From Lachnospiraceae bacterium (GTDB lineage Bacteria; Bacillota; Clostridia; Lachnospirales; Lachnospiraceae), in contig JAHYZZ010000011.1 in NCBI GenBank assembly GCA_019424135.1, positions 5,068 to 57,086 on the forward strand: DNA of 52,019 nucleotides. Reading direction: 5' to 3'. Position 1 is the stretch's first letter. Every line of letters begins with the position of its first letter. The notes under the pieces are model-generated. The model was not told where the DNA came from. It ran no database searches and worked only from the letters and a program-made list of their open reading frames with translations. The position numbers and the translations under genes were made by a program. Below, piece after piece: positions 15,550 to 23,698 of this stretch.

Positions 15550-16287
15550 ATGGAAAAAAAAAGAACGCGGCGAAAGTCACACAGGCTGTATGCCTTTGTT
15601 GTTCTGTTTCTTGCTGTGGCAATTCTGGTTCTGGGCATCTTGATTCTGTTTTATGTGCAGGAGATTGATGTGAAGGGAAACGAGTACTGCACAGACCAGC
15701 AGATCATAGATTCAGTAAAAAATGATAAATATTCGGTAAATACTTTGTACATTCTTGGAAAGTACGCATTGGGAAAAGGAGAAACATTGCCTTGTCTGGA
15801 TAGCATGAAGGTTACACTGTCTGCTCCCTGGGCGTTGCAGGTGACGGTAAAAGAAAAGCCGATTGTTGGATACGTGGAAAGTGAGGACAGTTATATCTAT
15901 TTCGACAAGGAGGGAATGGTGGTATCAAAGTCTACATCTTTGATCGAGGGACTGCCCTGTGTTGAGGGAATCGATGTGAAGGGAGTTGACTTGTACGGCC
16001 AACTGGAGAGTGAAGACTCTAAGATCTTTGAGGAAATTTTGGAAGCTTCTCAGGAGGTTGCAAAGTATGAATTGAATGTAGACCGGATCGTATGCCGGGA
16101 AGATCAGATTTATCTATATATCGGAAAGGTATATGTAAATCTTGGGAATCAGGTGTCTTCTGATCAGGTGGCACAGATTCCTCCGATTCTGGAAAAGCTG
16201 GGCGATCAGGAGGGAACCCTTCATCTGGAAAACTATTCTGAGATGAGCGGAACAATCACCTTTGATATTGGAGAAATTCCGCAATAA
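15550..16287 (+). CDS. divIB: Cell division protein DivIB/FtsQ
   Basis: This 245-residue bitopic protein has a basic cytoplasmic tail, one membrane segment (about 13-35) and a POTRA domain directly after it (about 37-105: VQEIDVKGNEYCTDQQII...), followed by the DivIB/FtsQ beta domain. It belongs to the DivIB-DivIC-FtsL complex. Assignment rests on the POTRA-type start and on its place before ftsZ. AAGGGGAG precedes the ATG. Downstream lies a 142-base gap with its own ftsZ promoter. Confidence 0.9.
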   Translation: MEKKRTRRKSHRLYAFVVLFLAVAILVLGILILFYVQEIDVKGNEYCTDQQIIDSVKNDKYSVNTLYILGKYALGKGETLPCLDSMKVTLSAPWALQVTVKEKPIVGYVESEDSYIYFDKEGMVVSKSTSLIEGLPCVEGIDVKGVDLYGQLESEDSKIFEEILEASQEVAKYELNVDRIVCREDQIYLYIGKVYVNLGNQVSSDQVAQIPPILEKLGDQEGTLHLENYSEMSGTITFDIGEIPQ

Positions 16288-16312
16288 AATTAAGAAAAAT
16301 GAATAAACTCTA

Positions 16313-16341
16313 TTGATATTTTACACAAAAGTCTATATTAT
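16313..16341 (+). promoter_or_regulatory. SigA promoter of ftsZ
   Basis: TTGATA (16313-16318) and TATTAT (16336-16341) are exactly 17 bases apart in the divIB-ftsZ gap. ftsZ can therefore be transcribed apart from the dcw operon. Confidence 0.7.
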
Positions 16342-16345
16342 ATAG

Positions 16346-16383
16346 TATATATGGCAAAGTGAACAATTTCGTTGCCTATATAT
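16346..16383 (+). promoter_or_regulatory. Inverted repeat in the ftsZ leader
   Basis: TATATGGCAA (from about 16347) and TTGCCTATATA (ending about 16382) are near-perfect inverted copies around a ~16-base loop, starting just after the -10 box. It could be an operator or an RNA hairpin in the 5' leader. No matching protein is known to me. Confidence 0.4.
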
Positions 16384-16429
16384 GGGATGTATAATATATA
16401 TAATAAGGATAACAAAGGAGGAGAAACCC

Positions 16430-17692
16430 TTGCTAGAGATTAAGACAAATGAATCAGAAGCGGCGGCAAAAATCATTGTTGTTGGAGTCGGCGGAGGCGG
16501 AAATAACGCTGTAAACCGAATGATCGACGAACAGATTGCCGGCGTTGAGTTTATTGCAATTAATACAGATAAACAGGCACTTCAGTTATGTAAAGCTCCG
16601 ACATTGATGCAGATCGGAGATAAGATTACGAAAGGACTCGGTGCAGGAGCAAGACCTGAGATTGGAGAAAAGGCTGCTGAGGAAAGCGCGGAGGAGATTT
16701 CTGCTGCACTGAAAGGGGCGGACATGGTATTCGTCACCTGCGGTATGGGCGGCGGAACCGGTACAGGAGCCACACCTGTGGTAGCCCGTATTGCAAAGGA
16801 GCAGGGAGCTCTGACAGTAGGTGTGGTGACCAAGCCATTTAGTTTTGAGTCAAAGATCCGCATGAATAATGCGCTGGCAGGAATTGAAAAGTTAAAAGAA
16901 AGTGTAGACACCTTGATTGTTATCCCCAATAATAAACTTTTGGAAGTTGTGGACAGGCGCACCACAATGCCTGAGGCACTGAAAAAGGCGGACGAAGTAT
17001 TGCAGCAAGGTATTCAGGGGATCACAGACCTGATTAATGTTCCGTCATTGATCAATCTGGACTTTGCTGATGTACAGACAGTTATGACAGACAAGGGAAT
17101 CGCACATATCGGTATCGGACAGGGACGAGGTGACGACAAGGCACTGGAGGCAGTCAAACAGGCGGTTGCCAGTCCACTGCTTGAGACAACCATCGCAGGA
17201 GCATCACATGTTATTATTAATGTATCTGGAGATATCACTTTGATGGATGCTTCTGATGCTGCTGAGTACGTACAGGAGCTTGCCGGCGAAGAGGCAAGTA
17301 TCATTTTTGGAGCGATGTATGATGACTCCAGGGCAGATGAGGCGACGATCACGGTGATTGCAACGGGACTTCATAATGCAGAAGGCAGTGCGTCCAAGTT
17401 GAAATCCAGACTGGAAAATCCAAGAATGTCTTCAGCAGGACATACAGCTGCACATACGACATCACATTCCCAGAGCTATGAAAGACCGCGTACTGGTACA
17501 GCACACGCTTCCCAGGGAAGTTCATCAACTTCATCCAGACTGGATCTTGGTATGGCGCCTACAAAGAATGGCGGCACGACCAATGTGAAGAAGCCGGCAG
17601 GAGGAACGGTTCCAACACTGGAGACTCCGAAAACTCCGACCAGCAAGGTAAAAGAACAGTCGATTAAAATTCCGGATTTCTTCAAAAGATAA
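16430..17692 (+). CDS. ftsZ: Cell division GTPase FtsZ
   Basis: This 420-residue tubulin homologue forms the Z-ring. The nucleotide loop GGGTGTG is at 107-113, the N-terminal VGVGGGGNNAVNRM segment and the catalytic T7 loop (INLDFADVQTVM) are intact. A long Ser/Thr/Gly-rich linker ends in the conserved tail KIPDFFKR, which recruits anchors such as SepF. The start is TTG at 16430, because AAAGGAGGAG lies 6 bases upstream; the in-frame ATG at 16382 has no ribosome site and adds non-FtsZ residues. ftsA is absent upstream, as in many Clostridia. Confidence 0.97.
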   Translation: MLEIKTNESEAAAKIIVVGVGGGGNNAVNRMIDEQIAGVEFIAINTDKQALQLCKAPTLMQIGDKITKGLGAGARPEIGEKAAEESAEEISAALKGADMVFVTCGMGGGTGTGATPVVARIAKEQGALTVGVVTKPFSFESKIRMNNALAGIEKLKESVDTLIVIPNNKLLEVVDRRTTMPEALKKADEVLQQGIQGITDLINVPSLINLDFADVQTVMTDKGIAHIGIGQGRGDDKALEAVKQAVASPLLETTIAGASHVIINVSGDITLMDASDAAEYVQELAGEEASIIFGAMYDDSRADEATITVIATGLHNAEGSASKLKSRLENPRMSSAGHTAAHTTSHSQSYERPRTGTAHASQGSSSTSSRLDLGMAPTKNGGTTNVKKPAGGTVPTLETPKTPTSKVKEQSIKIPDFFKR

Positions 17693-17711
17693 TTCGAAAA
17701 CGATCTATTTT

Positions 17712-17742
17712 CAGGCGTACGTTCCGGTACGCCTGATTCTTT
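17712..17742 (+). terminator. Terminator after ftsZ
   Basis: CAGGCGTAC (17712-17720) pairs with GTACGCCTG (17727-17735), followed by an interrupted T-rich stretch. Confidence 0.75.
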
Positions 17743-17806
17743 CTTAAATCATAGAAGTTCTTCAAATTTTTCATTTTTTATTTTGTTTCTATAGAAATTC
17801 TTATCA

Positions 17807-17871
17807 TGTCGAAAAAAAGTGGAATCATGCCCCACCGTCTGACAAATTCTTTAATTACCAATCCGTATAAT
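17807..17871 (+). promoter_or_regulatory. Candidate Spo0A-activated promoter of spoIIGA-sigE
   Basis: A TATAAT -10 (17866-17871) is preceded by CTGACA (17839-17844) with a 21-base spacer, too long for normal SigA use. TGTCGAAA (17807-17814) is an exact core Spo0A box upstream. In Bacillus the spoIIG promoter has an unusual 22-base spacer and needs Spo0A bound near the -35. The layout here is alike. Confidence 0.6.
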
Positions 17872-17925
17872 AAAACTTGCCCATGGATCAAAACCGTTGG
17901 CCCAGATCAGGAGAGAAGGTGAAGT

Positions 17926-18717
17926 GTGTACTATGAATTATACATAGATGTATTTTTCGTGGAAAATTTCATGATGGATTTTCTTTTGCTTTTGCTGACG
18001 GGGAAACTGATGAGACGGCAGATAAAAAAACAGAGGATATTTCTAGGAGCTGCCGGAGCATCTTTGCTGACCTGTTGTATTGTGGCAGCACCCATTCCCG
18101 GAGGGATTTTGAAACTGATACTTTTTCATGGATTTGTAAATCTTTTTATGCTAAAAGCCGGGCTTGGGGTATGCTTGGGAAAAGATTTTATTTATGCATG
18201 GATTCTGTTATATCTTGGAAGTTTCTTGATGGGAGGAATCTTGAATTTTTTCCGGCCCTATATAAGAAGCGCCGGTCTCTTTTTCTTCCTGGCAGTTTTT
18301 AGTTATTTCCTATTGTCAAAAATCTGGGATTTGATGGTTTCTGTTTCCAGACAGAAAGAATTTGAGTGTATAGCAGTCGCTTGCTTTAAGGGAAGAAGAC
18401 AGAAGCTTCATGCGCTGATAGACAGCGGAAATACATTGAGGGATGAACAGACAGGAAAACCGGTTCATATCATTGGAAGAAAGGCGGCAAAAACACTGTG
18501 GCAAGATGAACCAGTGGAAAAGGTCAGATATGTAGGTTATCACTCGGTGGGAAAAGAAAACGGAGTTATGCCTTTGCTGGAAATCGATAAGCTGGAAATA
18601 TACAGGATACATGGGAACAGGACCAGAAACCTCACCATAGACCGGCCGGAAGTAGCTGTCTGTAATGAGGAGAAAGTCACAGAACGATATGACATTATTT
18701 TGAATCTTGATATCTGA
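17926..18717 (+). CDS. spoIIGA: Sigma-E processing peptidase SpoIIGA
   Basis: This 263-residue protein has about five membrane segments in the N-terminal half (roughly 7-135) and a cytoplasmic C-terminal aspartic protease domain with ALIDSGNTL; the catalytic Asp is at 167. It cleaves the pro-sequence of SigE in the mother cell after a signal from the forespore. The start is GTG at 17926 with GGAGAGAAGGTGA upstream. The sigE gene begins 18 bases after its stop, the standard operon. Confidence 0.95.
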   Translation: MYYELYIDVFFVENFMMDFLLLLLTGKLMRRQIKKQRIFLGAAGASLLTCCIVAAPIPGGILKLILFHGFVNLFMLKAGLGVCLGKDFIYAWILLYLGSFLMGGILNFFRPYIRSAGLFFFLAVFSYFLLSKIWDLMVSVSRQKEFECIAVACFKGRRQKLHALIDSGNTLRDEQTGKPVHIIGRKAAKTLWQDEPVEKVRYVGYHSVGKENGVMPLLEIDKLEIYRIHGNRTRNLTIDRPEVAVCNEEKVTERYDIILNLDI

Positions 18718-18735
18718 AATGGGAGGACTTAAAAC

Positions 18736-19476
18736 ATGATGATAAAAATGGCTGTACCACATCGATTTAAACTAAAGGTAGTGTCGGATTTTCGTACCTT
18801 TTTTTTCCCCGACCGTAGAGAGGTACATTACATAGGAGGAGCGGACATTCTTCCAGCGCCTCTTCCTCTGGAAGAAGAGTCTGCCGCCATCTGCCAGCTT
18901 GGTTCTGACCGGGATGAACAGGCCAGAAAGCTATTAATCGAACATAATCTTAGGCTGGTAGTTTATATTGCAAAAAAATTTGACAATACCGGGGTAGGAG
19001 TAGAGGATTTGATTTCCATTGGAACGATTGGACTGATTAAAGCGATCAACACCTTTAATCCCCAGAAAAATATTAAGCTGGCAACATATGCCTCCCGGTG
19101 TATTGAAAACGAGATTCTGATGTATTTAAGGAGGAATAACAAGACAAGACTGGAAGTTTCCATCGATGAGCCTCTTAATGTGGACTGGGATGGGAATGAA
19201 CTTTTATTGTCAGACATTCTGGGAACGGAAGAGGACACCATAACCAGAGATCTGGAAAATGAAGCAGAGAAAAAAATGCTGCTTGGAGCCATTGGAAGAC
19301 TGTCTGGGCGGGAGCGGACCATCATACAGATGAGATTCGGTCTTGGAACTTGCGACGGCGAAGAAAAAACCCAGAAAGAGGTGGCAGATCTTTTGGGAAT
19401 TTCCCAGTCATACATCTCGCGGTTGGAAAAAAAGATCATGAAGCGGCTGAAAAAAGAGATGGTAAAATATTCATAG
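18736..19476 (+). CDS. sigE: RNA polymerase sporulation sigma factor SigE
   Basis: This 246-residue sigma-70 family protein has region 2 with ARKLLIEHNLRLVVYIAKKF and EDLISIGTIGLIKAI, and region 4 ending QKEVADLLGISQSYISRLEKKIMKRL. The N-terminal ~30 residues, before YIGGADILPAPL, form the pro-peptide removed by SpoIIGA. It is the early mother-cell sigma. The ATG at 18736 has GGGAGG 9 bases upstream; in-frame ATGs at 18739 and 18748 are alternatives. Confidence 0.96.
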   Translation: MMIKMAVPHRFKLKVVSDFRTFFFPDRREVHYIGGADILPAPLPLEEESAAICQLGSDRDEQARKLLIEHNLRLVVYIAKKFDNTGVGVEDLISIGTIGLIKAINTFNPQKNIKLATYASRCIENEILMYLRRNNKTRLEVSIDEPLNVDWDGNELLLSDILGTEEDTITRDLENEAEKKMLLGAIGRLSGRERTIIQMRFGLGTCDGEEKTQKEVADLLGISQSYISRLEKKIMKRLKKEMVKYS

Positions 19477-19525
19477 AAAGCCCCCCGGAAACATGCTACA
19501 ATAAAAAGAAAAGGGGGTTCGTGGT

Positions 19526-21139
19526 ATGAGGCTAAGCTGTATCGGCGCGGCTCATGAGGTGACAGGAAGCTGTCATCTTCTGGAAGCGTGCGGGAAAAAT
19601 ATTTTGATAGATTGTGGAATGGAACAAGGGCCGGATCTGTACGAGAATCAGGAGCTGGAGGTTTCACCGGGAGAAATTGATTTTATTTTGCTTACTCATG
19701 CACATATTGACCACTCCGGCAATATTCCGCTTCTTTGTAAACGAGGATTTCACGGAGATATTGTAACAACCTTTGCAACAGCGGATCTGTGCAGTATCAT
19801 GCTCCGTGACAGCGCGCATATCCAGATGTCTGAGGCTCAGTGGAGGAATCGAAAAGCAAGAAGAAGCGGCGGGGATCTCTATGAACCTGTCTACGATATG
19901 CAGGATGCGGATGCAGCTATCGGTCTGCTTGCCCCTTGTGACTATGGACAAAGGATTACTTTGTGCGAGGGAATAGAAGTCCGGTTCAATGATATCGGAC
20001 ATCTGCTTGGGTCGGCCAGCATTGAAGTCTGGATAACGGAAGGAACGGTCTCCAGGAAGATTGTATTTTCTGGAGACGTAGGGAACAGCAATCAACCAAT
20101 CCTGCGAGATCCGGGAGTGGTAAAAGAAGCAGATTATGTGGTGATCGAGTCTACTTACGGCGATCGTACTCATGGAGAGAAACGACCAGATTATGTCAAG
20201 GAATTTACCCGGATTTTAAGAGAGACCTTTGAACGGGGAGGCAATGTAGTTATTCCCTCTTTTGCTGTTGGACGTACGCAGGAGATCCTGTATTTTATCC
20301 GTGAGATTAAGGAAAAGAATCTTTTGCCAGAGTATCCCGGATTTGAGGTCTATGTGGATAGTCCACTGGCCATCGAAGCTACAAATGTATTTAATAAAAA
20401 CGTAAAATCCTGTTTCGACGAAGAAGCTCTCGCATTGATTGAACAGGGGATCAATCCTCTTGTCTTTCCCGGATTAAAGACAACGATTACCAGCGAAGAA
20501 TCTAAAATGATCAATTTCGATGAAAAACCAAAGGTTATTCTTTCCGCCTCGGGCATGTGCGAGGCAGGCAGAATCCGTCATCATCTGAAACACAATCTAT
20601 GGCGGACAGAGTGTACAGTCTGCTTTGTTGGATACCAAGCGGTGGGGACACTGGGACGTAAGTTGATCGAAGGGGCCCAAAGTGTAAAGCTTTTTGGAGA
20701 AAATATTACAGTCAATGCAAGGATTGAGGTGCTTCAGGGAATTAGCGGACATGCAGATATGAATGGGCTGCTTGCATGGCTGAAAGGGTTTGAGACAGAG
20801 CTTTTGCGGGTGATCGTGGTGCATGGAGAAGACACGGTGACGGATTCTTTTGCACGCCTGGTTGAAGAGACGATCGGATGTCCGACTTTTGCACCTTATT
20901 CCGGAGGATGCGTGGATCTGGCGGAAAACCAGATCTTAAGCGAGGGGGTAAGAATGCCGAAAAAGGCGGTGGAGAAGCCATCGAGAAGCAGGGCACAGGC
21001 TGCATTTGACCGGGTGGTTGCTGCGGCGAAGCGTCTGCTTGAAGTGGTCTATAAAAATGAAGGCCTTGCGAATAAAGAACTGGCCAAGTTTGAAAGTCAG
21101 ATTCAGAATCTGGCAGATAAATGGGATCGGGAAGAGTAA
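19526..21139 (+). CDS. Beta-CASP metallo-beta-lactamase-fold RNA/DNA hydrolase
   Basis: This 537-residue protein has the metallo-beta-lactamase zinc motif HAHIDHSG near residues 57-64, later metal ligands (GHLLGSAS, SGDVGNSNQ), the VVIESTYGDRTH segment, and a beta-CASP insert with ILSASGMCEAGRIRHHL and a GHAD near 410. This layout fits the exonuclease/mRNA 3'-end processing (YSH1/RNase J-like) branch. Such enzymes cut RNA; the substrate here is unknown. It sits between sigE and sigG, genes that are adjacent in many Firmicutes, with AAGGGGGTTCGTGGT before the ATG. A polar, Lys-rich C-terminal extension follows the catalytic part. Confidence 0.85.
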   Translation: MRLSCIGAAHEVTGSCHLLEACGKNILIDCGMEQGPDLYENQELEVSPGEIDFILLTHAHIDHSGNIPLLCKRGFHGDIVTTFATADLCSIMLRDSAHIQMSEAQWRNRKARRSGGDLYEPVYDMQDADAAIGLLAPCDYGQRITLCEGIEVRFNDIGHLLGSASIEVWITEGTVSRKIVFSGDVGNSNQPILRDPGVVKEADYVVIESTYGDRTHGEKRPDYVKEFTRILRETFERGGNVVIPSFAVGRTQEILYFIREIKEKNLLPEYPGFEVYVDSPLAIEATNVFNKNVKSCFDEEALALIEQGINPLVFPGLKTTITSEESKMINFDEKPKVILSASGMCEAGRIRHHLKHNLWRTECTVCFVGYQAVGTLGRKLIEGAQSVKLFGENITVNARIEVLQGISGHADMNGLLAWLKGFETELLRVIVVHGEDTVTDSFARLVEETIGCPTFAPYSGGCVDLAENQILSEGVRMPKKAVEKPSRSRAQAAFDRVVAAAKRLLEVVYKNEGLANKELAKFESQIQNLADKWDREE

Positions 21140-21264
21140 GAGCTTCTGGTTTTGTCAAGGACTAAAAGTTTTTTTATTTGCCTGGAAATGGGAATAACAA
21201 AAAGCCATATGGAGAATCATTTTACTAGATAACTTACATTTATCTGGCAGGAGGTTCTTAGAAT

Positions 21265-22041
21265 ATGGCACAGGGAAAAGTAGAGATATGCGGGGTGAAT
21301 ACGGCAAAGCTTCCCATTTTGGCGGAGGAGGAAAAAGAAAAGCTGTTCGCCCGTATTAAGGCAGGAGATGAAAAGGCAAAAGAGGAATACATCAAGGGAA
21401 ATCTAAGACTGGTCCTAAGTGTGATCAAACGGTTTGGAGGAAGCAATGAGAATCCGGACGATCTGTTTCAGATTGGCTGTATCGGACTGATCAAAGCAGT
21501 CAACAATTTCAATACCGAATTGGATGTAAAGTTTTCTACTTATGCGGTTCCTATGATCATTGGGGAGATTCGCAGATACATGAGGGATAATAATTCCATC
21601 CGTGTCAGCCGTTCGCTTAGAGATACGGCATATAAGGCAATCTATGCAAAGGAAAATTATGTAAAACGACATTTAAAGGAGCCGACAGTCCAGGAGATTG
21701 CGCAAGAGATTGGGATCTCTAAGGAAGATATCGTATTTGCACTGGACGCGATCCAGGTTCCTATGAGCCTGCAGGAACCGGTTTATAATGACGGCGGTGA
21801 TGCGCTGTATGTGATGGATCAGATCAGTGACAATAAAAACCGGGAAGAAAAATGGGTGGAAGATCTGTCATTGGAAGCGGCGATGGATCATCTGGGGGAA
21901 AGAGAAAGATATATTATTCGCCTTAGATTTTTTGAGGGAAAGACGCAGATGGAAGTGGCAGAGGATATCGGCATTTCCCAGGCGCAGGTCAGCAGGCTGG
22001 AAAAGAATGCACTTCGTATCATGCGCCAGTATCTGAGCTGA
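21265..22041 (+). CDS. sigG: RNA polymerase sporulation sigma factor SigG
   Basis: This 258-residue sigma factor drives late forespore transcription. It begins with the SigG/SigF-type N-terminus KVEICGVNTAKLP, which in SigG contacts anti-sigma factors. Region 2 (GNLRLVLSVIKRF, DDLFQIGCIGLIKAV) and region 4 (QMEVAEDIGISQAQVSRLEK) follow. No pro-sequence is present. GGCAGGAGG precedes the ATG. It ends in a strong terminator. A forespore-type promoter could not be identified with confidence. Confidence 0.96.
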   Translation: MAQGKVEICGVNTAKLPILAEEEKEKLFARIKAGDEKAKEEYIKGNLRLVLSVIKRFGGSNENPDDLFQIGCIGLIKAVNNFNTELDVKFSTYAVPMIIGEIRRYMRDNNSIRVSRSLRDTAYKAIYAKENYVKRHLKEPTVQEIAQEIGISKEDIVFALDAIQVPMSLQEPVYNDGGDALYVMDQISDNKNREEKWVEDLSLEAAMDHLGERERYIIRLRFFEGKTQMEVAEDIGISQAQVSRLEKNALRIMRQYLS

Positions 22042-22043
22042 GG

Positions 22044-22075
22044 ACAAGACCGGCTTTTTTAGCCGGTCTTGTTTT
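22044..22075 (+). terminator. Terminator after sigG
   Basis: ACAAGACCGGCT (22044-22055) pairs perfectly with AGCCGGTCTTGT (22061-22072), followed by T residues. Confidence 0.92.
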
Positions 22076-22149
22076 GAGTAAAAAAGGATGAATGGTATTG
22101 CAATTTTATAGGACTCATACTATGATAGTGGCAGGAGGGAAACAGAAAA

Positions 22150-22797
22150 ATGAAGGCTTGTATTTTTGATTTGGACGGAACTTTGACAAATACTCTGGAA
22201 TCCTTGGCTTACTCCGTAAAGGCGACGCTTAGAGAAATGGACCTGCCTGAGATCACTAAAGAGCAGTGCAGGAAGTTTGTAGGAGACGGAGCGAAGGTGT
22301 TAATGGAAAGAGCCCTTAAGGCAGCCGGTGAAAAAGATCTTTCCAGGCTGGAGGAAGGGCTTGCTGTATATGGGCGCATATTTGATGCGAACTGTACATA
22401 TCATGTAGCACCATATGAGGGAATTCCTTCTTTGCTGGAAGACTTAAGAAAGGCGGGGGTAAAGCTTGCAGTACTTTCAAATAAGCCCCATGAGCAGGCG
22501 ATAAAGGTGGTTCGGGAAATGTTTGGGGACAGTTCCTTTGACTATGTATCCGGACAGCAGGAAGGAATCCGGAAAAAGCCGGATCCGGCAGGAGTAGAGC
22601 ACATTTTAGATACGCTTCAGATGAAGCCGGAGGATTGTCTCTATGTGGGGGATTCTGAGGTGGATGTACAGACGGGAAAAAATGCAGGGGTAGAGACGGT
22701 AATTGTTACCTGGGGATTCCGTACCAGAGAAGAATTAAGAGCCGCAGGAGCTGGGAATATGATTGACAGACCGGAAGAATTGCTCCAGTATATTTAA
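22150..22797 (+). CDS. HAD-superfamily phosphatase (phosphoglycolate phosphatase-like)
   Basis: This 215-residue protein opens with the catalytic FDLDGTLTNT motif (nucleophile Asp8, acid Asp10). It has a helical cap domain, motif II near LAVLSNKPH, the KPDPAGVEHI lysine motif and the VGDSEVDVQTGKNAG motif IV. This is the Gph/PgmB-like subfamily. The substrate could be 2-phosphoglycolate or another phosphoester; the sequence does not decide. GGCAGGAGGGAAAC precedes the ATG. Confidence 0.88.
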   Translation: MKACIFDLDGTLTNTLESLAYSVKATLREMDLPEITKEQCRKFVGDGAKVLMERALKAAGEKDLSRLEEGLAVYGRIFDANCTYHVAPYEGIPSLLEDLRKAGVKLAVLSNKPHEQAIKVVREMFGDSSFDYVSGQQEGIRKKPDPAGVEHILDTLQMKPEDCLYVGDSEVDVQTGKNAGVETVIVTWGFRTREELRAAGAGNMIDRPEELLQYI

Positions 22798-22836
22798 ATG
22801 AGATTTGGTTAAGCGCTGCAGGGAGGGAAGTAAAAG

Positions 22837-23100
22837 ATGTATGAATATGATGAAGAATGCCTGAAGACATTTTTAAAGAATCAGGGTCAGTTATTTGATG
22901 AGCCGGTGGCAGAGACGCTGGAAGAAGCAGAGGCTTTTCTGGAGGACTGCATGGCAGTGATAGCGGATAATATTGATGAGGCCAAGGCTTTTCTGGAAGA
23001 GGAAGGAATGGATGTGGATGGAATGTCTCCGGACGAGATCGAGGAAGCTTCAGAAATCTTTGTACTTCCTGATGGCCGTTATCTGATTGTAGAAGGGTAA
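22837..23100 (+). CDS. Small acidic protein, unknown function
   Basis: This 87-residue protein is strongly acidic (many Glu/Asp), with repeated EEAEAFLEDC and DEAKAFLEEEG-like helices and a C-terminal beta-like FVLPDGRYLIVEG. It has no membrane segment or cysteine-metal motif. GGGAGGGAAGTAAAAG is the ribosome site. It follows the HAD gene by 39 bases and is closed by a shared terminator, so it probably shares the HAD transcript. No family is recognised. Confidence 0.75.
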   Translation: MYEYDEECLKTFLKNQGQLFDEPVAETLEEAEAFLEDCMAVIADNIDEAKAFLEEEGMDVDGMSPDEIEEASEIFVLPDGRYLIVEG

Positions 23101-23115
23101 AATATTGTAGAAAAG

Positions 23116-23147
23116 AGCCTCAGCTTTAATCGGCTGAGGCTTTTTTT
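23116..23147. terminator. Shared terminator of two convergent genes
   Basis: AGCCTCAGC (23116-23124) pairs with GCTGAGGCT (23133-23141) and is followed by T7 on the plus strand. On the minus strand the hairpin is followed by CTCTTTTCT. The stop codon of the minus-strand gene (23126-23128) lies in the loop. Confidence 0.88.
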
Positions 23148-23557
23148 ACGGCATCTTCAATGGCGCCCAAAATCAACTGGGAAGTATAGGGACTGTCAGA
23201 AGAATATTGGATATTTTCCAGAGACTGGGTGTCATAGATTTGTTCAGCGATATCTTCGATGGCCGGCTGCACCAACGGATACATGGCGGTAACGGATTCG
23301 TCCAGGTTGGAAAAGCGGATTGAGTTGATATGGGATTCATCCACGGTCACCTCTACTTCCAGGGCAGTGTTGTTTAGCGTCACGTCAGAGGTGTAGACTC
23401 CTGGGATGTACTTGGGCTCACTGTTTGTTGAGTCTTTTTTATTTGGAAGAAACATGAATACCAGCAAAAGGATCAGAAGAATAGAAAGGGCCGCAAAAAT
23501 GACCGTATATATGATCTCTTTCATGTGCAATACAACGATTTTTGTTTTGGAACTCAT
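23126..23557 (-). CDS. Membrane-anchored FMN-binding-like domain protein
   Basis: This 143-residue protein has one N-terminal membrane segment (about 15-36) and an extracytoplasmic domain that resembles the FMN_bind family: it begins YIPGVYTSDVTLNNTALEVEV and ends YTSQLILGAIEDAVKKA, like the usual G.Y...v.v.v...I.xI...GATxTS..i..Ai..A. The GAT part of the flavinylation motif is not conserved (SDSPYTS instead), so covalent FMN is doubtful. AAAGGAGG precedes the ATG. A SigE-type promoter lies upstream at 23599-23627, suggesting mother-cell expression during sporulation. The exact role is unknown. Confidence 0.7.
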   Translation of the reverse strand: MSSKTKIVVLHMKEIIYTVIFAALSILLILLLVFMFLPNKKDSTNSEPKYIPGVYTSDVTLNNTALEVEVTVDESHINSIRFSNLDESVTAMYPLVQPAIEDIAEQIYDTQSLENIQYSSDSPYTSQLILGAIEDAVKKASAD

Positions 23558-23598
23558 AAAGACCTCCTTTATCAGATATCATGATCGTTACTTTCTAT

Positions 23599-23627
23599 AA
23601 TGTATGAGCAAAAGACAGAAATTATTC
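23599..23627 (-). promoter_or_regulatory. Candidate SigE promoter
   Basis: On the minus strand, GAATAAT (23627-23621) and CATACATT (23606-23599) are 14 bases apart. The SigE consensus is KMATATT-N14-CATACAnT: one mismatch in the -35 and a full match in the -10. It would drive the FMN-binding-like gene. Confidence 0.6.
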
Positions 23628-23640
23628 ATGATATTTTTAC

Positions 23641-23669
23641 GTGACAAATGGAAAGCCTTCCTGTAGAAT
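23641..23669 (+). promoter_or_regulatory. Candidate SigA promoter of pth
   Basis: GTGACA (23641-23646) and TAGAAT (23664-23669) are 17 bases apart, 30 bases before the pth start. It is arranged back to back with the candidate SigE promoter on the other strand. Confidence 0.55.
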
Positions 23670-23698
23670 GATTAAAGATGCAAAGAAGGGTGATGAAA

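Noticed and set aside
16382..16429. ATG 16382 as the ftsZ start
   Set aside because: No ribosome site, and the 16 extra residues (GCIIYIIR...) are not FtsZ-like. TTG 16430 has AAAGGAGGAG at the right distance.
21140..21264. Forespore SigF/SigG promoter before sigG
   Set aside because: CATTTTA and some GG-A boxes exist, but no -35 at the right distance. Not listed as a feature.
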